Notes under the pieces: model-generated
Told to the model about the DNA's origin: nothing
The model's database searches: none
The model's input: only the letters and a program-made list of their open reading frames with translations
Part shown: one piece after another, positions 18,922 to 33,900 of the stretch
Numbering within the stretch: the first letter of the stretch is position 1
Layout: the number at the start of each line of letters is the position of its first letter
Made by a program: the position numbers and the translations under genes
Source of the DNA: Mesostigma viride
Lineage: Eukaryota > Streptophyta > Mesostigmatophyceae > Mesostigmatales > Mesostigmataceae
Direction of reading: 5' to 3'
NCBI GenBank assembly: GCA_009746045.1
Contig: RPFO01000165.1
Coordinates: 4,802,692 to 4,866,691, forward strand
DNA length: 64,000 bases

Positions 18922-21900
18922 TTAATCCCAGGGCAAGGGCCCAACTGGTTGGGGCACTGGCCTTACCGTGGCTGAGCCAGACGGTTTCATCAAGAGACTA
19001 TACATTTTGCCGAGCCCACCCATCCTCGATGCAGGGGTACCGCCAGGCTTCGACAACTGCTTTTGAACCAGAAGGTCGGCCACCTCTAAACTTGGCTGCT
19101 TCCACTCCACTTTTTGCTTCACACTGGTGCCTTTCACCGGAATCTGTGACGGTCCAACATACAAGTCATAGCTCATCATGCCAAGCATTACTGACAAGCG
19201 AGAGGATCACTCACCATGTGGAACTAAGTTTGAAATAGCCCGGGCGCTGCCAGCGCAGTCTGGCAAGCAAGGAGCGTTTCACTTAAAAAAAGCAGATGCT
19301 TGCATGCTGTTAGAAACATACTTCACTGCATCACCGCATGAAACCGAAAAAGAACTATACCTGGCATTTTTTAATTAGTTCGGGGCCCGATTACTTTCTG
19401 TGACATCAGAAACAGTTACTGGTATTCCACTGCTGTAGCCTCTGATGCTTGCTGTCATACCATCCATTAGACCCTTGTTTGAGCCACATCTGGTGCAGGC
19501 CGGCACACATAGCTTACATGAAAAACTGCCCTCTAGCCTCCTACCCTTTACCACCCTCCCTGCATGGCCACCTGCCCCCAACCCCCACAATAACACTCAG
19601 GAATACTAAAACTGGCATGCATGATCCATAGAAATATTTCATTTACTCACATGACAACCACTTGAACTGCTAGGAGTATACATCATACAGTTCAGATAAC
19701 ACGAGTTGTGATCAAAAGTAGGTAAGTACTACGATCGGCCACCTTCTAGGCTGACCGTCAGCAACATAAGAAATTCGGTATCATGCACGTAGGCATAGCA
19801 CACACCTGTAGGGTGTAACCCTCCGGCAGCGAGTGGATGCCCAGGAACTTCTCCAGGGTGGACGCAAACACAGCCACCGTCATGTCCATCTCCCCCACAA
19901 AGTGGCTGCGGCCCCAGGACGCGACGTGGGCGCCTGTGCACGGAGCATGCCCATGCGTGTAACGATGTTAAAGGGGGAGGAGTAGGGTGGGTGGGTGGGT
20001 GGGTGGGTGGGTGGGTGGGTGGGTGGGTGGGTGGGTGGGTGGGTGGGTGGGTGGGTGGGTGGGTGGGTGGGTGGGTGGGTGGGTGGGTGGGTGGGTGGGT
20101 GGGTGGGTGGGTGGGTGGGTGGGTGGGTGGGTGGGTGGGTGGGTGGGTGGGTGGGTGGGTGCGGAGATGCGGGGTTGGCAAACTTTTAATTGGTCTTTGT
20201 ATACTACTATTCTTTACCATGTGCGATCACAAACTAGGCATATGAATTTCATATCTTCTAAAACTATTATTGTATCTTTTGGAAGCTGAGTCCAAAACGG
20301 AACCAAATATGGCGCATGTGAGGCCCTGAGAAGGACTGCAGTTAGGCACGGCAACGCACCCCTCAAATGAGTGGGTTCTGACCTTGCAGGATGGAGTCAA
20401 AGCAGGGGGACTTCAAGCCAGGGAAGAAAATAGCTTGAACAAGGGCGACCCTCTAACCAGGGCACATTTATACAACCAGGCGGCCGTTTAATAACCAGGG
20501 GACAGGGGACATATGAGGGAGGTGATTCCTGAGTTGTATCTCGCAACCACCATGGCTGTACGTAAAGCACTGCAGCGCGAACCACTAAAGGCAGCAGCGC
20601 GAACAACGGGTGATTTGGCAAGTGCCGAGAATGTGGCGAGTTGGTGGACTAGCCACCAGAAGGGAGGGCCTTCAGTCCGGGCATCGTTGAGAAAAGAGGG
20701 GGAACAGATCCGCAAATGTTAAGCAGAATTGATTTATAGAAAAATAACGAAATAATATAGTACATAATTGAGAGGTTATCCAAAAGGAGGGGAGAGATAT
20801 CATTAAAGGGAGCGGTAATCAGGGCGGTAGATATGGTAAGCAGAAAATCGCGATACCCCTTACCGACCTTAGGAGGTACACTTGACCAGGCTGAAGGATG
20901 GAGCTACTCCAGGCGAAAGATTGCCGCAACCGCACCACCCATTAGAAAGTACGGAGGCAGTAGCAGCTACGACAGCAGTATGCAAACATAGAGCGCAGCA
21001 ATGCTATACACCCAGTAGCCTCCAACTTTGTTACCTAGAATAAATACGAAGCCAACGCCAACGCCAACGCCAACGCCAACGCCAACGCCAACGCCAACGC
21101 CAACGCCAACGCCAACGCCAACGCCAACGCCAACGCCAACGCCAACGCCAACGCCAACGCCAACGCCAACGCCAACGCCAACGCCAACGCCAACACCAAC
21201 ACCAACGCCAACGCCAACGCCAACGCCAACGCCAACGCCAACGCCAACGCCAACATCCACACAACTAATCATTATTAACAGACCAATGGAGGCACCATGA
21301 AAGCAACACAGCTAGTAGCACTACAATGGAAAATGGTAACACATTATTACATCATCTAGTTATCCATTGATGATTAATTATTCATTTATTAAATTACCGG
21401 CCACCAGGCAGTCCAGCCGGGAGCATTCGATAACGCCGCTGCCAAGATCAACGGAGGCGGCCAGGGTCCCTGTCTGCATGCGGGTGCGGGGCCCCGCCCC
21501 CTCCTTGGCGGGGGCCCCCAACATCTCCAGCACACCGGTCAGCAGTGACCCGGGGGATAGCACCTGGGCAGACACACACACAGACACACACAGACACACA
21601 CGCGCACGCATGCACGCACACACACACACACACACGCGCGCACGCACGCACACACACACACACACACGCGCGCGCGCGCATGCACACACACAAACACACA
21701 CTACCATACTATAGTGACCACACACACCGAGGGATGGGAAAGGGGAGCGTGTGTAGGGGCAAAGAGAACACGAGAAGAGGGGGGGAGAAGTGAGAGGGGG
21801 AGGGGAGGGGGGCGGGGGGGGGGGGGGGGGGGGGGAGGAGGGAAGGAGAGTGAAAGTGAGCAGGCAAGTGGGTGGGTGTGGGTGGGTGTGCAGGTCAATG

Positions 21901-24900
21901 TGCAGAGGTGGGAAGGGGCAGAGAAAGCAGATGTCGATGTTGGAAATGAAGACGGGGCCGACATTTTCGCACACCGATGGGCCATGGAACAGCGTAACCC
22001 CTACCGCCTCACATGGGGAATTACATCACTGTAATTACAGTGAGCAAACCAGGAACCATGGCTAGGCGATGTCAACCTATAACAGCTACCAGAAACTATT
22101 GAGATAAGAGAGAACCACCAGATGTGATAGCGCTCGATGATTGAGTGGTAGAAAGGGGCTGCGGGCTGGACACATGAGAGTACTCATGCCCCCACATCAT
22201 TCTGAACTCATGATTCATGCATGAACTGACCAACTCACGCACATTCTCCAGATTTCTGGCCTCACTGGTTGTCTCATAGAAAGCTATTTGCCGAGCGGTG
22301 GGCCCATTTTCATACCAAGGCAGGAGGCGCATCCATGCGGGTCAGAAGTATGGAACAAGAACACTGATGATAATGGCCAGACCAGCTGCAGTATGGGGGG
22401 GGACCGCCCGTAATTGTAAGAAAGGGGCAGTCAATCGACATGGCGACAGACAGCGTCATCCAATAAGCGCACAAGCTGCCACAGGATCGGCAGAAAGTAC
22501 GGCAAGGACCTGAACGAATACACTCGAGACGGGTAACCACAATCACGAGTTCCAATGGCTGGGTCAGCAAGTATAAGGAAAGTGCCAAGAGCAGGCGCAC
22601 CAAGAGACAGAGAAAACCCAAACAAACCCACCAGCTGCAGCGGCTGAATGGACAGCGCGTATCTTTCTGCCGGCAGCTGCAGTTTGTGCGGCGCCACCTG
22701 CAGGCACAGCTGCTGCCCCTGGCCACCGCGGCTGCTGGCCCCCTGGCCCCCCTCCACGCTGACGAGTCCCGACAGAAGGGGATTGAGGCGGGACAGGACC
22801 GAGTCGCATAGCGCACGGGATAGGTCCACCTGCCAGAAGGGGGGCCAGGGGCCAGGGGGCCGGAGTGGGGGGGAGGTAGGTTGCGCGTGCAAGAACACGG
22901 ATGAAGGGAACACAGGGAGGTGGGCTTACTTACCCAGTAGTATACATATAGAAGCATGTAAATAGTGGTATACATGAAGAAGTACGTAAATAGTAGTACG
23001 CATACAGAAGCATGTAAATAAAAGTACACATACAGAAGCACGTAAATAGCAGTACACATACAGAAGCACGTAAATAGTAGTACACATACAGAAGCACGTA
23101 AATAGTAGTACACATTCAGAAGCACATAAATAAGCAAGCACAGGGTGACCGCGTGCTGGGCAGCGTGGGGTTGGGGGTTGGAGAAGAAGCATGAAGAGGG
23201 AGCATGAAAAAGATGGTAATAATTTGGCGATCCCTATGAAGTGCCACCAAAGCCCGCAGGTGTGCTTATTCATAGAAACAGACTCAAGCATGCAGTGTTT
23301 TCTTACTTTCCAGGTGCACCTTTTATGTTACAGCCAAGTGCATGACAAAAAGCCCATCGCAGAATGCAAAGTGTGCGTGTGTCAGGGGGAAGGGGGGCGT
23401 GGGAGGGGGGGCGTGAACTTCAAACTCCGTCACGACAACATCATGGTATCTCCTTTATAGAAGAACGTTGTTAGCCATACGGTAGCCTGTCTTACTAATA
23501 ATGCCAAACAAGTCACTAATAATGCCAAACAAGTCTCTTTCCTACTACAAATAACTTTCCTGATAATGCCAAATTTTTCTCTTTCCTTCTAACATTTTTA
23601 TTTACTGCAAATAATGCAACTTCCTCTTCGTGCTTCGAGCAGCATGTGCAGTTCTAGTACTCGTTCAACCATCTTGTGCACATTACGCCCACCCAGCCAA
23701 AGTATCTACCATGTACCGTCCACGCGGTTTCCGTAGCAAGCACCCACCCACGTAGCAGCCCACCCGATACCAGCACCCCCCAGTCACAGGCACACCCCCA
23801 CACCCACCCACCCCCACATCGACACACCTTCACTTCGACACACGCGCATGCGCGAGCATGTACAGATACGAATACCGCAGAAACACACAACTACTTTCAC
23901 TTCGAGAGGCCTATTTAGCTTCATAACACCATTTGACTACCTTCACTTCAAGAGGCCTATTTAGCTTCATCACGCCATTAGCCTGCAGCCGCCCCTCCGT
24001 GCCCGCCTCCAACGAGGGCGACCGCACCGACAGCACAAAAGGCAGGTTCTGACGGCCCCAAGCCGAGGCGGGTGGCAACGCTGGTGCGCCGCCAGGTGGC
24101 GCCCAACCGGGCTTCCCCCGCTGCGAGCCGAACTGCATCGGGCCCACGTCGAGGTCGAAATGCACCAGCCCATTCCCTAGGATTTCCTTCAGGGGTGCGC
24201 TCGCCACCGCCCGTCCCTCGGTCACAAAGAAGTTGCCGTTGGGGCTGTGGATGTCCGCGGCAAAGGCGATGACTTGGGCGATGGGCGGCGTGGTAGGTCG
24301 GCAGTCGGGGTTGGGATCCTCGAGGGCCGAGAATAGCATGATCTGCAGCGGTGGGGTAAAGAGGGATGGCCATTCCAGATGAGGATCGCCATTCCCATTG
24401 AGGTCACATATCAACCATTTATATTGCTCACAATCTCCAAATGTGGATTATAGAAATCGCCCACAATTTCCAAGTGTGGACCACAGATACCGCCCGCCAT
24501 CTCCAAACGCAAAGCCTGAAAAATGGGCAATGAGAAAGCATTACCTGGCCGTTGGGTGCCATGGAGAGGTCGATGTAGGGCCGGACCACGGAGCCGGACC
24601 CTAGGGGTGCCACCCAAATGCATCAGCACGTGACGTGCAGTAGGAAACACAAGATAGGTTGGTGCGTGCATGCGTTGGTAGGGCATTCGGTCAACCAGAA
24701 AAAAGGAAGAAGGCAGGGGGAACAAGCAGAACTTAGAAGAGGCTGCACTCGTAGAGCAGGACTAGCGTATGAAGTAGGAAAAAAGAAGGCACGGAAGTGT
24801 TGTCACGACGAAACTATGCAACACCTGCTTGCCCACAGCCTTCCCTATGACAAAAACCATACAATCCAGTCCGTGCTCTCTAGTCTGCAGATGTACAATA

Positions 24901-27900
24901 GTCCGCTGTCCCACTGAAATTTTTGGTACGGTCAATCTTTCGTCAGGATTAACGACATGCTCAGGCTCCTAGCCCTTTCCATGCAGCTCTCCAGTCAGCG
25001 ACTAGCCTGGCTGTGTCCATTTGAAGCATGTAATCTGCCGAGTAAACATTCCTAGTTGACCATCACGGGCAGCACGTGGCGAGTATTAACTGCCAGTGGC
25101 AGTGGCAGTGGCAGTGGCAGTGGCAGTGGCAGTGGCAGTGGCAGTGGCAGTGGCAGTGGCAGTGGCAGTTCATGTGCACGAACGGTGGCAAGGCCGAGGG
25201 TAAGGGGGAGCATGTCGCAAGCATATTGCAAGGGTGCCACGCACCGATCCCGCCTCCCAGTCCCTGGGTGACCAGGTCCACCAGCCGCAGGGACGACGCC
25301 AGGGTCTGGATCGCCAGCACTGTCTCCCCCTTGCTCGTCTTCAGGGTGACGTCGCGCAGCGCCAGGGGGGCGCGCCAGCTTAGGGGGTCCATGTGCCACG
25401 ACAGGGTGCCTGGTGATGGACGCATGCAGCGCACGGGACCAAGTGACGATGCGTGACAAGGATGCGGGCCGTACAGCGCAACAGGAGGAAGAGCTGAATG
25501 TGGAGAGGGAAGGAAACCGTGTGTTTACGACTGAACGTGCATCGGGATTGCATGCCAGTGACAGTGGATGCATGCTTTACGGTGGATGAGGTTGCATGAA
25601 TCGTGGGCCACGAGGGCAAAGGCTCACTTGTCTGAAAGTTGGCCACGTTGGCCCACGATGCATGGGGCGACTTGTCTACCTTTACGCTCGAATAGACGAT
25701 GCATGGGGCGGCTTGTCTACCTTTACGCTCGAATAGACGATGCATGGGGCGACTTGTCTACCTCTACGCTCGAATAGACGATGCATGGGGCGGCTTGTCC
25801 ACCTTTACGCTGGAACAGACGATGCATGGGGCGACTTGCCTACCTTTACGCTCGAATAGACGATGCATGGGGCGACTTGTCTACCTCTACGCTCGAATAG
25901 ACGATGCATGGGGCGACTTGTCTACCTTTACGCTCGAATAAACGATGCATGGGGCGACTTGTCTACCTCTACGCTCGAATAGACGATGCATGGGGCGGCT
26001 TGTCCACCTTTACGCTGGAACAGACCATGCATGGGGCGACTTGCCTACCTTTACGCTCGAATAGACGATGCATGGGGCGACTTGTCTACCTCTACGCTCG
26101 AATAGACGATGCATGGGGCGACTTGTCTACCTTTACGCTCGAATAAACGATGCATGGGGCGACTTGTCTACCTCTACGCTCGAATAGACGATGCATGGGG
26201 CGGCTTGTCCACCTTTACGCTGGAACAGACCATGCATGGGGCGACTTGCCTACCTTTACGCTCGAATAGACGATGCATGGGGCGACTTGTCTACCTCTAC
26301 GCTAGAATAGACCATGCATGGGGCGACTTGTCTACCTCTACGCTGGAACAGACCATGCATGGGGCGGCTTGTCCACCTTTACGCTGGAACAGACCATGCA
26401 TGGGGCGACTTGTCCACCTTTACGCTGGAACAGACCATGCATGGGGCGACTTGTCCACCTTTACGCTGGAACAGACCATGCATGGGGCGACTTGTCCACC
26501 TCTACGCTGGAACAGACCATGCATGGGGCGACTTGTCTACCTTTACGCTGGAACAGACCATGCATGGGGCGACTTGTCCACCTTTACGCTGGAACAGACC
26601 ATGCATGGGGCGACTTGTCCACCTTTACGCTGGAACAGACCATGCATGGGGCGACTTGTCTACCTTTACGCTGGAACAGACCATGCATGGGGCGACTTGT
26701 CTACCTTTACGCTGGAACAGACCATGCATGGGGCGGCTTGTCTACCTTTACGCTGGAACAGACCATGCATGGGGCGACTTGTCCACCTTTACGCTGGAAC
26801 AGACCATGCATGGGGCGACTTGTCTACCTCTACGCTGGAACAGACCATGCATGGGGCTACCTTTACGCTCGAATAGACCATGCATGGGGCTACTTGTCTA
26901 CCTTTACGCTGGAACAGACCATGCATGGGGCGACTTGTCCACCTTTACGCTGGAACAGACCATGCATGGGGCGACTTGTCCACCTTTACGCTGGAACAGA
27001 CCATGCATGGGGCGACTTGTCCACCTTTACGCTGGAACAGACCATGCATGGGGCGACTTGTCCACCTTTACGCTGGAACAGACCATGCATGGGGCGACTT
27101 GTCCACCTTTACGCTGGAACAGACCATGCATGGGGCGGCTTGTCCACCTTTACGCTGGAACAGACCATGCATGGGGCGGCTTGTCCACCTTTACGCTGGA
27201 ACAGACCATGCATGGGGCGACTTGTCTACCTCTACGCTGGAACAGACCATGCATGGGGCGACTTGTCCACCTTTACGCTGGAACAGACCATGCATGGGGC
27301 GACTTGTCTACCTTTACGCTCGAATAGACCATGCATGGGGCGACTTGTCTACCTCTACGCTCGAATAGACGATGCATGGGGCGACTTGTCTACCTTTACG
27401 CTCGAATAGACCATGCATGGGGCGACTTGTCTACCTCTACGCTGGAACAGACCATGCATGGGGCGACTTGTCTACCTTTACGCTGGAACAGAACATGCAT
27501 GGGGCGACTTGTCTACCTCTACGCTCGAATAGACGATACATGGGGCGACTTCTCCACCTCTACGCTCGAATAGACGATGCATGGGGCGACTTGCCTACCT
27601 TTACGCTCGAATAGACGATGCATGGGGCGACTTGTCCACCTCTACGCTCGAATAGACGATGCATGGGGCGACTTGTCTACCTCTACGCTCGAATAGACGA
27701 TGCATGGGGCGACTTGTCTACCTCTACGCTGGAACAGAACATGCATGGGGCGGCTTGTCCACCTTTACGCTGGAACAGACCATGCATGGGGCGACTTGTC
27801 TACCTTTACGCTCGAATAGACCATGCATGGGGCGACTTGTCTACCTCTACGCTCGAACAGACCATGCATGGGGCGACTTGTCTACCTTTACGCTCGAATA

Positions 27901-30900
27901 GACGATGCATGGGGCGACTTGTCTACCTTTACGCTCGAATAGACGATGCATGGGGCGACTTGTCTACCTCTACGCTGGAACAGACCATGCATGGGGCGAC
28001 TTGTCTACCTCTACGCTGGAACAGACCATGCATGGGGCGGCTTGTCCACCTTTACGCTGGAACAGACCATGCATGGGGCGACTTGTCTACCTTTACGCTC
28101 GAATAGACCATGCATGGGGCGACTTGTCTACCTCTACGCTGGAACAGACCATGCATGGGGCGACTTGTCCACCTTTACGCTGGAACAGACCATGCATGGG
28201 GCGACTTGTCCACCTTTACGCTCGAACAGACCATGCATGGGGCGACTTGTCTACCTTTACGCTGGAACAGACCATGCATGGGGCGACTTGTCCACCTTTA
28301 CGCTCGAACAGACCATGCATGGGGCGACTTGTCTACCTTTACGCTGGAACAGACCATGCATGGGGCGACTTGTCTACCTTTACGCTCGAACAGACCATGC
28401 ATGGGGCGACTTGTCTACCTTTACGCTGGAACAGACCATGCATGGGGCGACTTGTCCACCTTTACGCTGGAACAGACCATGCATGGGGCGACTTGTCCAC
28501 CTTTACGCTCGAATAGACCATGCATGGGGCTACTTGTCTACCTTTACGCTGGAACAGACCATGCATGGGGCGACTTGTCCACCTTTACGCTGGAACAGAC
28601 CATGCATGGGGCGACTTGTCCAGGCCGGGCCCACTTCAAATGTTCCGAAAAGTGTGACACTTTTGGTCGTTTTTTTGACTTTTTCGACGATCGTCACTCT
28701 GCAGAGTGATTCGTCGTGCGAAATCGTGCGAAATTGTGCGAAATTTGCTGAAATCGTGTGAAATTTGCTGAAATCGTGCGAATTTGTGCGAAATTTGCTG
28801 AAATTGTGCGAAATTTCATGTGAAAAATGTCGACGGTAAAAAATTTTGATGTGCACAACGTGTGTGAATTCATGCGAAATTTTGTCAAACGTCACTCCCC
28901 AAAACGACCCTTGGTTGAAATCCATGCGAAATTGTGCGAAATCATGCAAAATTGTGCGAAATCGTGCGAAATCGTGCGAAAATGTGTGAAAATTTTGCGA
29001 AAATCACGCGAAAATCACGCGAACTCGTGCGAAATTTTATTTTTTTTTTGCGAAAATAGCGAAAAAGTGTCACACACTTGGCTTGGACGGCGGAACATTT
29101 GAAGTGGGCCCGGCCTCCACCTTTACGCTGGAACAGACCATGCATGGGGCGGCTTGTCCACCTTTACGCTGGAACAGACCATGCATGGGGCGGCTTGTCC
29201 ACCTTTACGCTGGAACAGACCATGCATGGGGCGGCTTGTCCACCTTTACGCTGGAACAGACCATGCATGGGGCGACTTGTCTACCTTTACGCTGGAACAG
29301 ACCATGCATGGGGCGGCTTGTCCACCTTTACGCTGGAACAGACCATGCATGGGGCGACTTGTCTACCTTCACGCTGGAACAGACCATGCATGGGGCGACT
29401 TGTCTACCTCTACGCTGGAACAGACCATGCATGGGGCGACTTGTCCACCTTTACGCTGGAACAGACCATGCATGGGGCGACTTGTCCACCTTTACGCTGG
29501 AACAGACCATGCATGGGGCGGCTTGTCCACCTTTACGCTGGAACAGACCATGCATGGGGCGGCTTGTCCACCTTTACGCTGGAACAGACCATGCATGGGG
29601 CGGCTTGTCCACCTTTACGCTGGAACAGACCATGCATGGGGCGGCTTGTCCACCTTTACGCTGGAACAGACGATGCATGGGGCGGCTTGTCCACCTTTAC
29701 GCTGGAACAGACGATGCATGGGGCGACTTGTCCACCTTTACGCTGGAACAGACGATGCATGGGGCGACTTGTCTACCTTTACGCTGGAACAGACCATGCA
29801 TGGGGCGACTTGTCTACCTTTACGCTGGAACAGACCATGCATGGGGCGGCTTGTCCACCTTTACGCTGGAACAGACCATGCATGGGGCGACTTGTCCACC
29901 TTTACGCTGGAACAGACCATGCATGGGGCGACTAATCCACCTTTACGCTGGAATAGACGATGCATGGGGCGACTTGTCCACCTTTACGCTGGAACAGACC
30001 ATGCATGGGGCGACTTGTCTACCTTTACGCTCGAACAGACCATGCATGGGGCGGCTTGTCCACCTTTACGCTGGAACAGACCATGCATGGGGCGGCTTGT
30101 CCACCTTTACGCTGGAACAGACCATGCATGGGGCGACTTGTCCACCTTTACGCTGGAACAGACCATGCATGGGGCGACTTGTCCACCTTTACGCTCGAAC
30201 AGACCATGCATGGGGCTACCTTTACGCTGGAACAGACCATGCATGGGGCGGCTTGTCTACCTTTACGCTGGAACAGACCATGCATGGGGCGGCTTGTCCA
30301 CCTTTACGCTGGAACAGACCATGCATGGGGCGACTTGTCCACCTTTACGCTGGAACAGACCATGCATGGGGCGGCTTGTCTACCTTTACGCTGGAACAGA
30401 CCATGCATGGGGCGACTTGTCCACCTGTACGCTGGAACAGACCATGCATGGGGCGACTTGTCTACCTTTACGCTGGAACAGACGATGCATGGGGCGGCTT
30501 GTCTACCTCTACGCTGGAACAGACCATGCATGGGGCGACTTGTCCACCTTTACGCTGGAACAGACCATGCATGGGGCGACTTGTCCACCTTTACGCTGGA
30601 ACAGACCATGCATGGGGCGGCTTGTCTACCTTTACGCTGGAACAGACCATGCATGGGGCGACTTGTCCACCTTTACGCTGGAACAGACCATGCATGGGGC
30701 GGCTTGTCCACCTTTACGCTGGAACAGACCATGCATGGGGCTACCTTTACGCTGGAACAGACCATGCATGGGGCGACTTGTCTACCTTGACGCTGGAACA
30801 GACCATGCATGGGGCGACTTGTCCACCTTTACGCTGGAACAGACCATGCATGGGGCTACCTTTACGCTGGAACAGACCATGCATGGGGCGACTTGTCCAC

Positions 30901-33900
30901 CTTGACGCTGGAACAGACCATGCATGGGGCGACTTGTCCACCTTTACGCTGGAACAGACCATGCATGGGGCGGCTTGTCCACCTTTACGCTGGAACAGAC
31001 CATGCATGGGGCGACTTGTCCACCTTTACGCTGGAACAGACCATGCATGGGGCGACTTGTCTACCTTCACGCTGGAACAGACCATGCATGGGGCGACTTG
31101 TCTACCTTTACGCTGGAACAGACCATGCATGGGGCGACTTGTCTACCTTTACGCTGGAACAGACCATGCATGGGGCTACCTTTACGCTGGAACAGACCAT
31201 GCATGGGGCGACTTGTCTACCTTTACGCTGGAACAGACCATGCATGGGGCGACTTGTCCACCTTTACGCTGGAACAGACCATGCATGGGGCGGCTTGTCT
31301 ACCTTTACGCTGGAACAGACCATGCATGGGGCGACTTGTCTACCTTTACGCTGGAACAGACCATGCATGGGGCGACTTGTCCACCTTTACGCTGGAACAG
31401 ACCATGCATGGGGCGACTTGTCCACCTTTACGCTGGAACAGACCATGCATGGGGCGACTTGTCCACCTTTACGCTGGAACAGACCATGCATGGGGCGGCT
31501 TGTCTACCTTTACGCTGGAACAGACCATGCATGGGGCGACTTGTCTACCTTTACGCTGGAACAGACCATGCATGGGGCGGCTTGTCCACCTTTACGCTGG
31601 AACAGACCATGCATGGGGCTACCTTTACGCTGGAACAGACCATGCATGGGGCGGCTTGTCCACCTTTACGCTGGAACAGACCATGCATGGGGCGACTTGT
31701 CCACCTCTACGCTGGAACAGACCATGCATGGGGCGACTTGTCCACCTTTACGCTGGAACAGACCATGCATGGGGCGGCTTGTCCACCTTTACGCTGGAAC
31801 AGACCATGCATGGGGCGACTTGTCCACCTCTACGCTGGAACAGACCATGCATGGGGCGGCTTGTCCACCTTTACGCTGGAACAGACCATGCATGGGGCGA
31901 CTTGTCTACCTTTACGCTGGAACAGACCATGCATGGGGCGACTTGTCCACCTTTACGCTGGAACAGACCATGCATGGGGCGACTTGTCCACCTTTACGCT
32001 GGAACAGACCATGCATGGGGCGACTTGTCCACCTTTACGCTGGAACAGACCATGCATGGGGCGGCTTGTCCACCTTTACGCTGGAACAGACCATGCATGG
32101 GGCGGCTTGTCCACCTTTACGCTGGAACAGACCATGCATGGGGCTACCTTTACGCTGGAACAGACCATGCATGGGGCGACTTGTCCACCTGTACGCTGGA
32201 ACAGACCATGCATGGGGCGACTTGTCTACCTTTACGCTGGAACAGACCATGCATGGGGCGACTTGTCCACCTTTACGCTGGAACAGACCATGCATGGGGC
32301 GGCTTGTCTACCTTTACGCTCGAATAGACGATGCATGGGGCGGCTTGTCTACCTCTACGCTCGAATAGACGATGCATGGGGCGACTTGTCTACCTCTACG
32401 CTCGAATAGACGATGCATGGGGCGACTTGTCTACCTCTACGCTCGAATAGACGATGCATGGGGCGACTTGTCTACCTTTACGCTCGAATAGACGATGCAT
32501 GGGGCGACTTGTCTACCTCTACGCTCGAATAGACGATGCATGGGGCGACTTGTCTCATGGAAGTTGGCCGCGTGGGCAGAGGTCGTGGGACGGAAGAAGT
32601 TCGTCGGGTGGACGAGGGACATGGAGTGGGGAAATCCAAAGGCGGGATGTGCTGGATCCTTGTATTGGATGGCAGATATATCACGTACAGGAAGCCTAAG
32701 CAATCATCATAGGAGGCTCAGGCCCCTGCCCTGACGACGAATACTTTAAATACCCATATTCGTCATACCAACACCACAAGTATCAAGACAAGACGACCAA
32801 ATAAGTATCAAGACAAGACGACCACCACTGGGGGACTGAACAGCTAGGCCGCTGCGTGACAATGGCATGCGCAAGCGTGCCCCCCTTCCCCCTCTCCTCC
32901 CCCCACCCCCCACCCCCCCCACCCCCACCCACCGGTAGCGAGGATGATGGTTGCACCAGCCATGCTATCATTATCGTGTGCCTGTGCAAGAAAACGGTCC
33001 AAACTAGGCTTTCTCGACATATTGTGGCCCAAACTGAAATATGCTGCCACATTCCGCGCACAACTGTTGGATTTGAAGACGTCACAATCTAAAGCTCCTT
33101 ATTGTGCCTGGACACCAAATGCATCCATCCATGGCCGTCCTCACTTTCGCTATTCCTAGAACCAAGCAGCAAACGCGATGTGAGCGCTACAAGCAGCAGA
33201 CGTGACAAAGAAAAGCGATGGACGGCACTCTCTCTTTTCAGCAGATCATGAGAGTGACAGTAGCCGCGGAACTGGGTACTTAAGAAGTAAAAGTAATTAC
33301 GTTTCTTTGAGAGCGATTGATACCAGTGTGCGGCAGATGTGACCACCCCTGAGATGACCGGGTACTTTGGAAATGAGCAGAAAGTTGTCCACGTGTGCCA
33401 TGTGGGAACAAGCACCCACCCCTGGCATGTGGTCAGATAAGCCAAGTCCCACCAACATACCCAAACAACACAATGAACCCTACCCAAACAACACAACTTG
33501 GAGCTCGACTAGGCCCACCTGGTATGCTCCGGTTGATGAGGAACAAGCACAGCGACTGGCCCGGTCCTGTGGACAGCAGTGTCGGCGCTAGCACAACGAG
33601 GGCAGCCGCAAGAACACCCAGCAGTGCTGCCGCCTTGGCGATGGACCGCAGAAGCAACCATGGCCATGAGGGCTGAGATCCCCCACTATTCTCCTCATCC
33701 CCCTGCGGCCCCCCATCAGCCCTTCCCTTGCCTCCCCCTTTGCCACCCTGGCCTCCTCCCCCCAGGTTGCCCCCATCTCCCCCTGGGCCAGCGTGCTCCC
33801 CAGCAGCTCGTGGTGACACGTGGAGAACTCGTCGGGAGAAGACGGAGCTAGCTATCCGAAGACGAGGCAACCTTCGAACGGGGGCGGTCCGGGGCAAAAC

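Noticed and set aside
19987-20289. GGWV- and THPP-repeat frames
   Set aside because: They are translations of the (GGGT)n array in an intron.
20967-21300. PTPT, VGVG, RWRW and ALAL dipeptide frames
   Set aside because: They are translations of the (GCCAAC)n array in an intron.
29083-32409. Very long repeat-protein frame of 1108 codons
   Set aside because: It runs through the 41-bp satellite, whose main unit has no stop in any forward frame. All three frames are open, and the region is an intron of the gene on the other strand.
25657-32553. CRISPR array
   Set aside because: The units are directly tandem with no unique spacers, the locus is eukaryotic and no cas genes are present.
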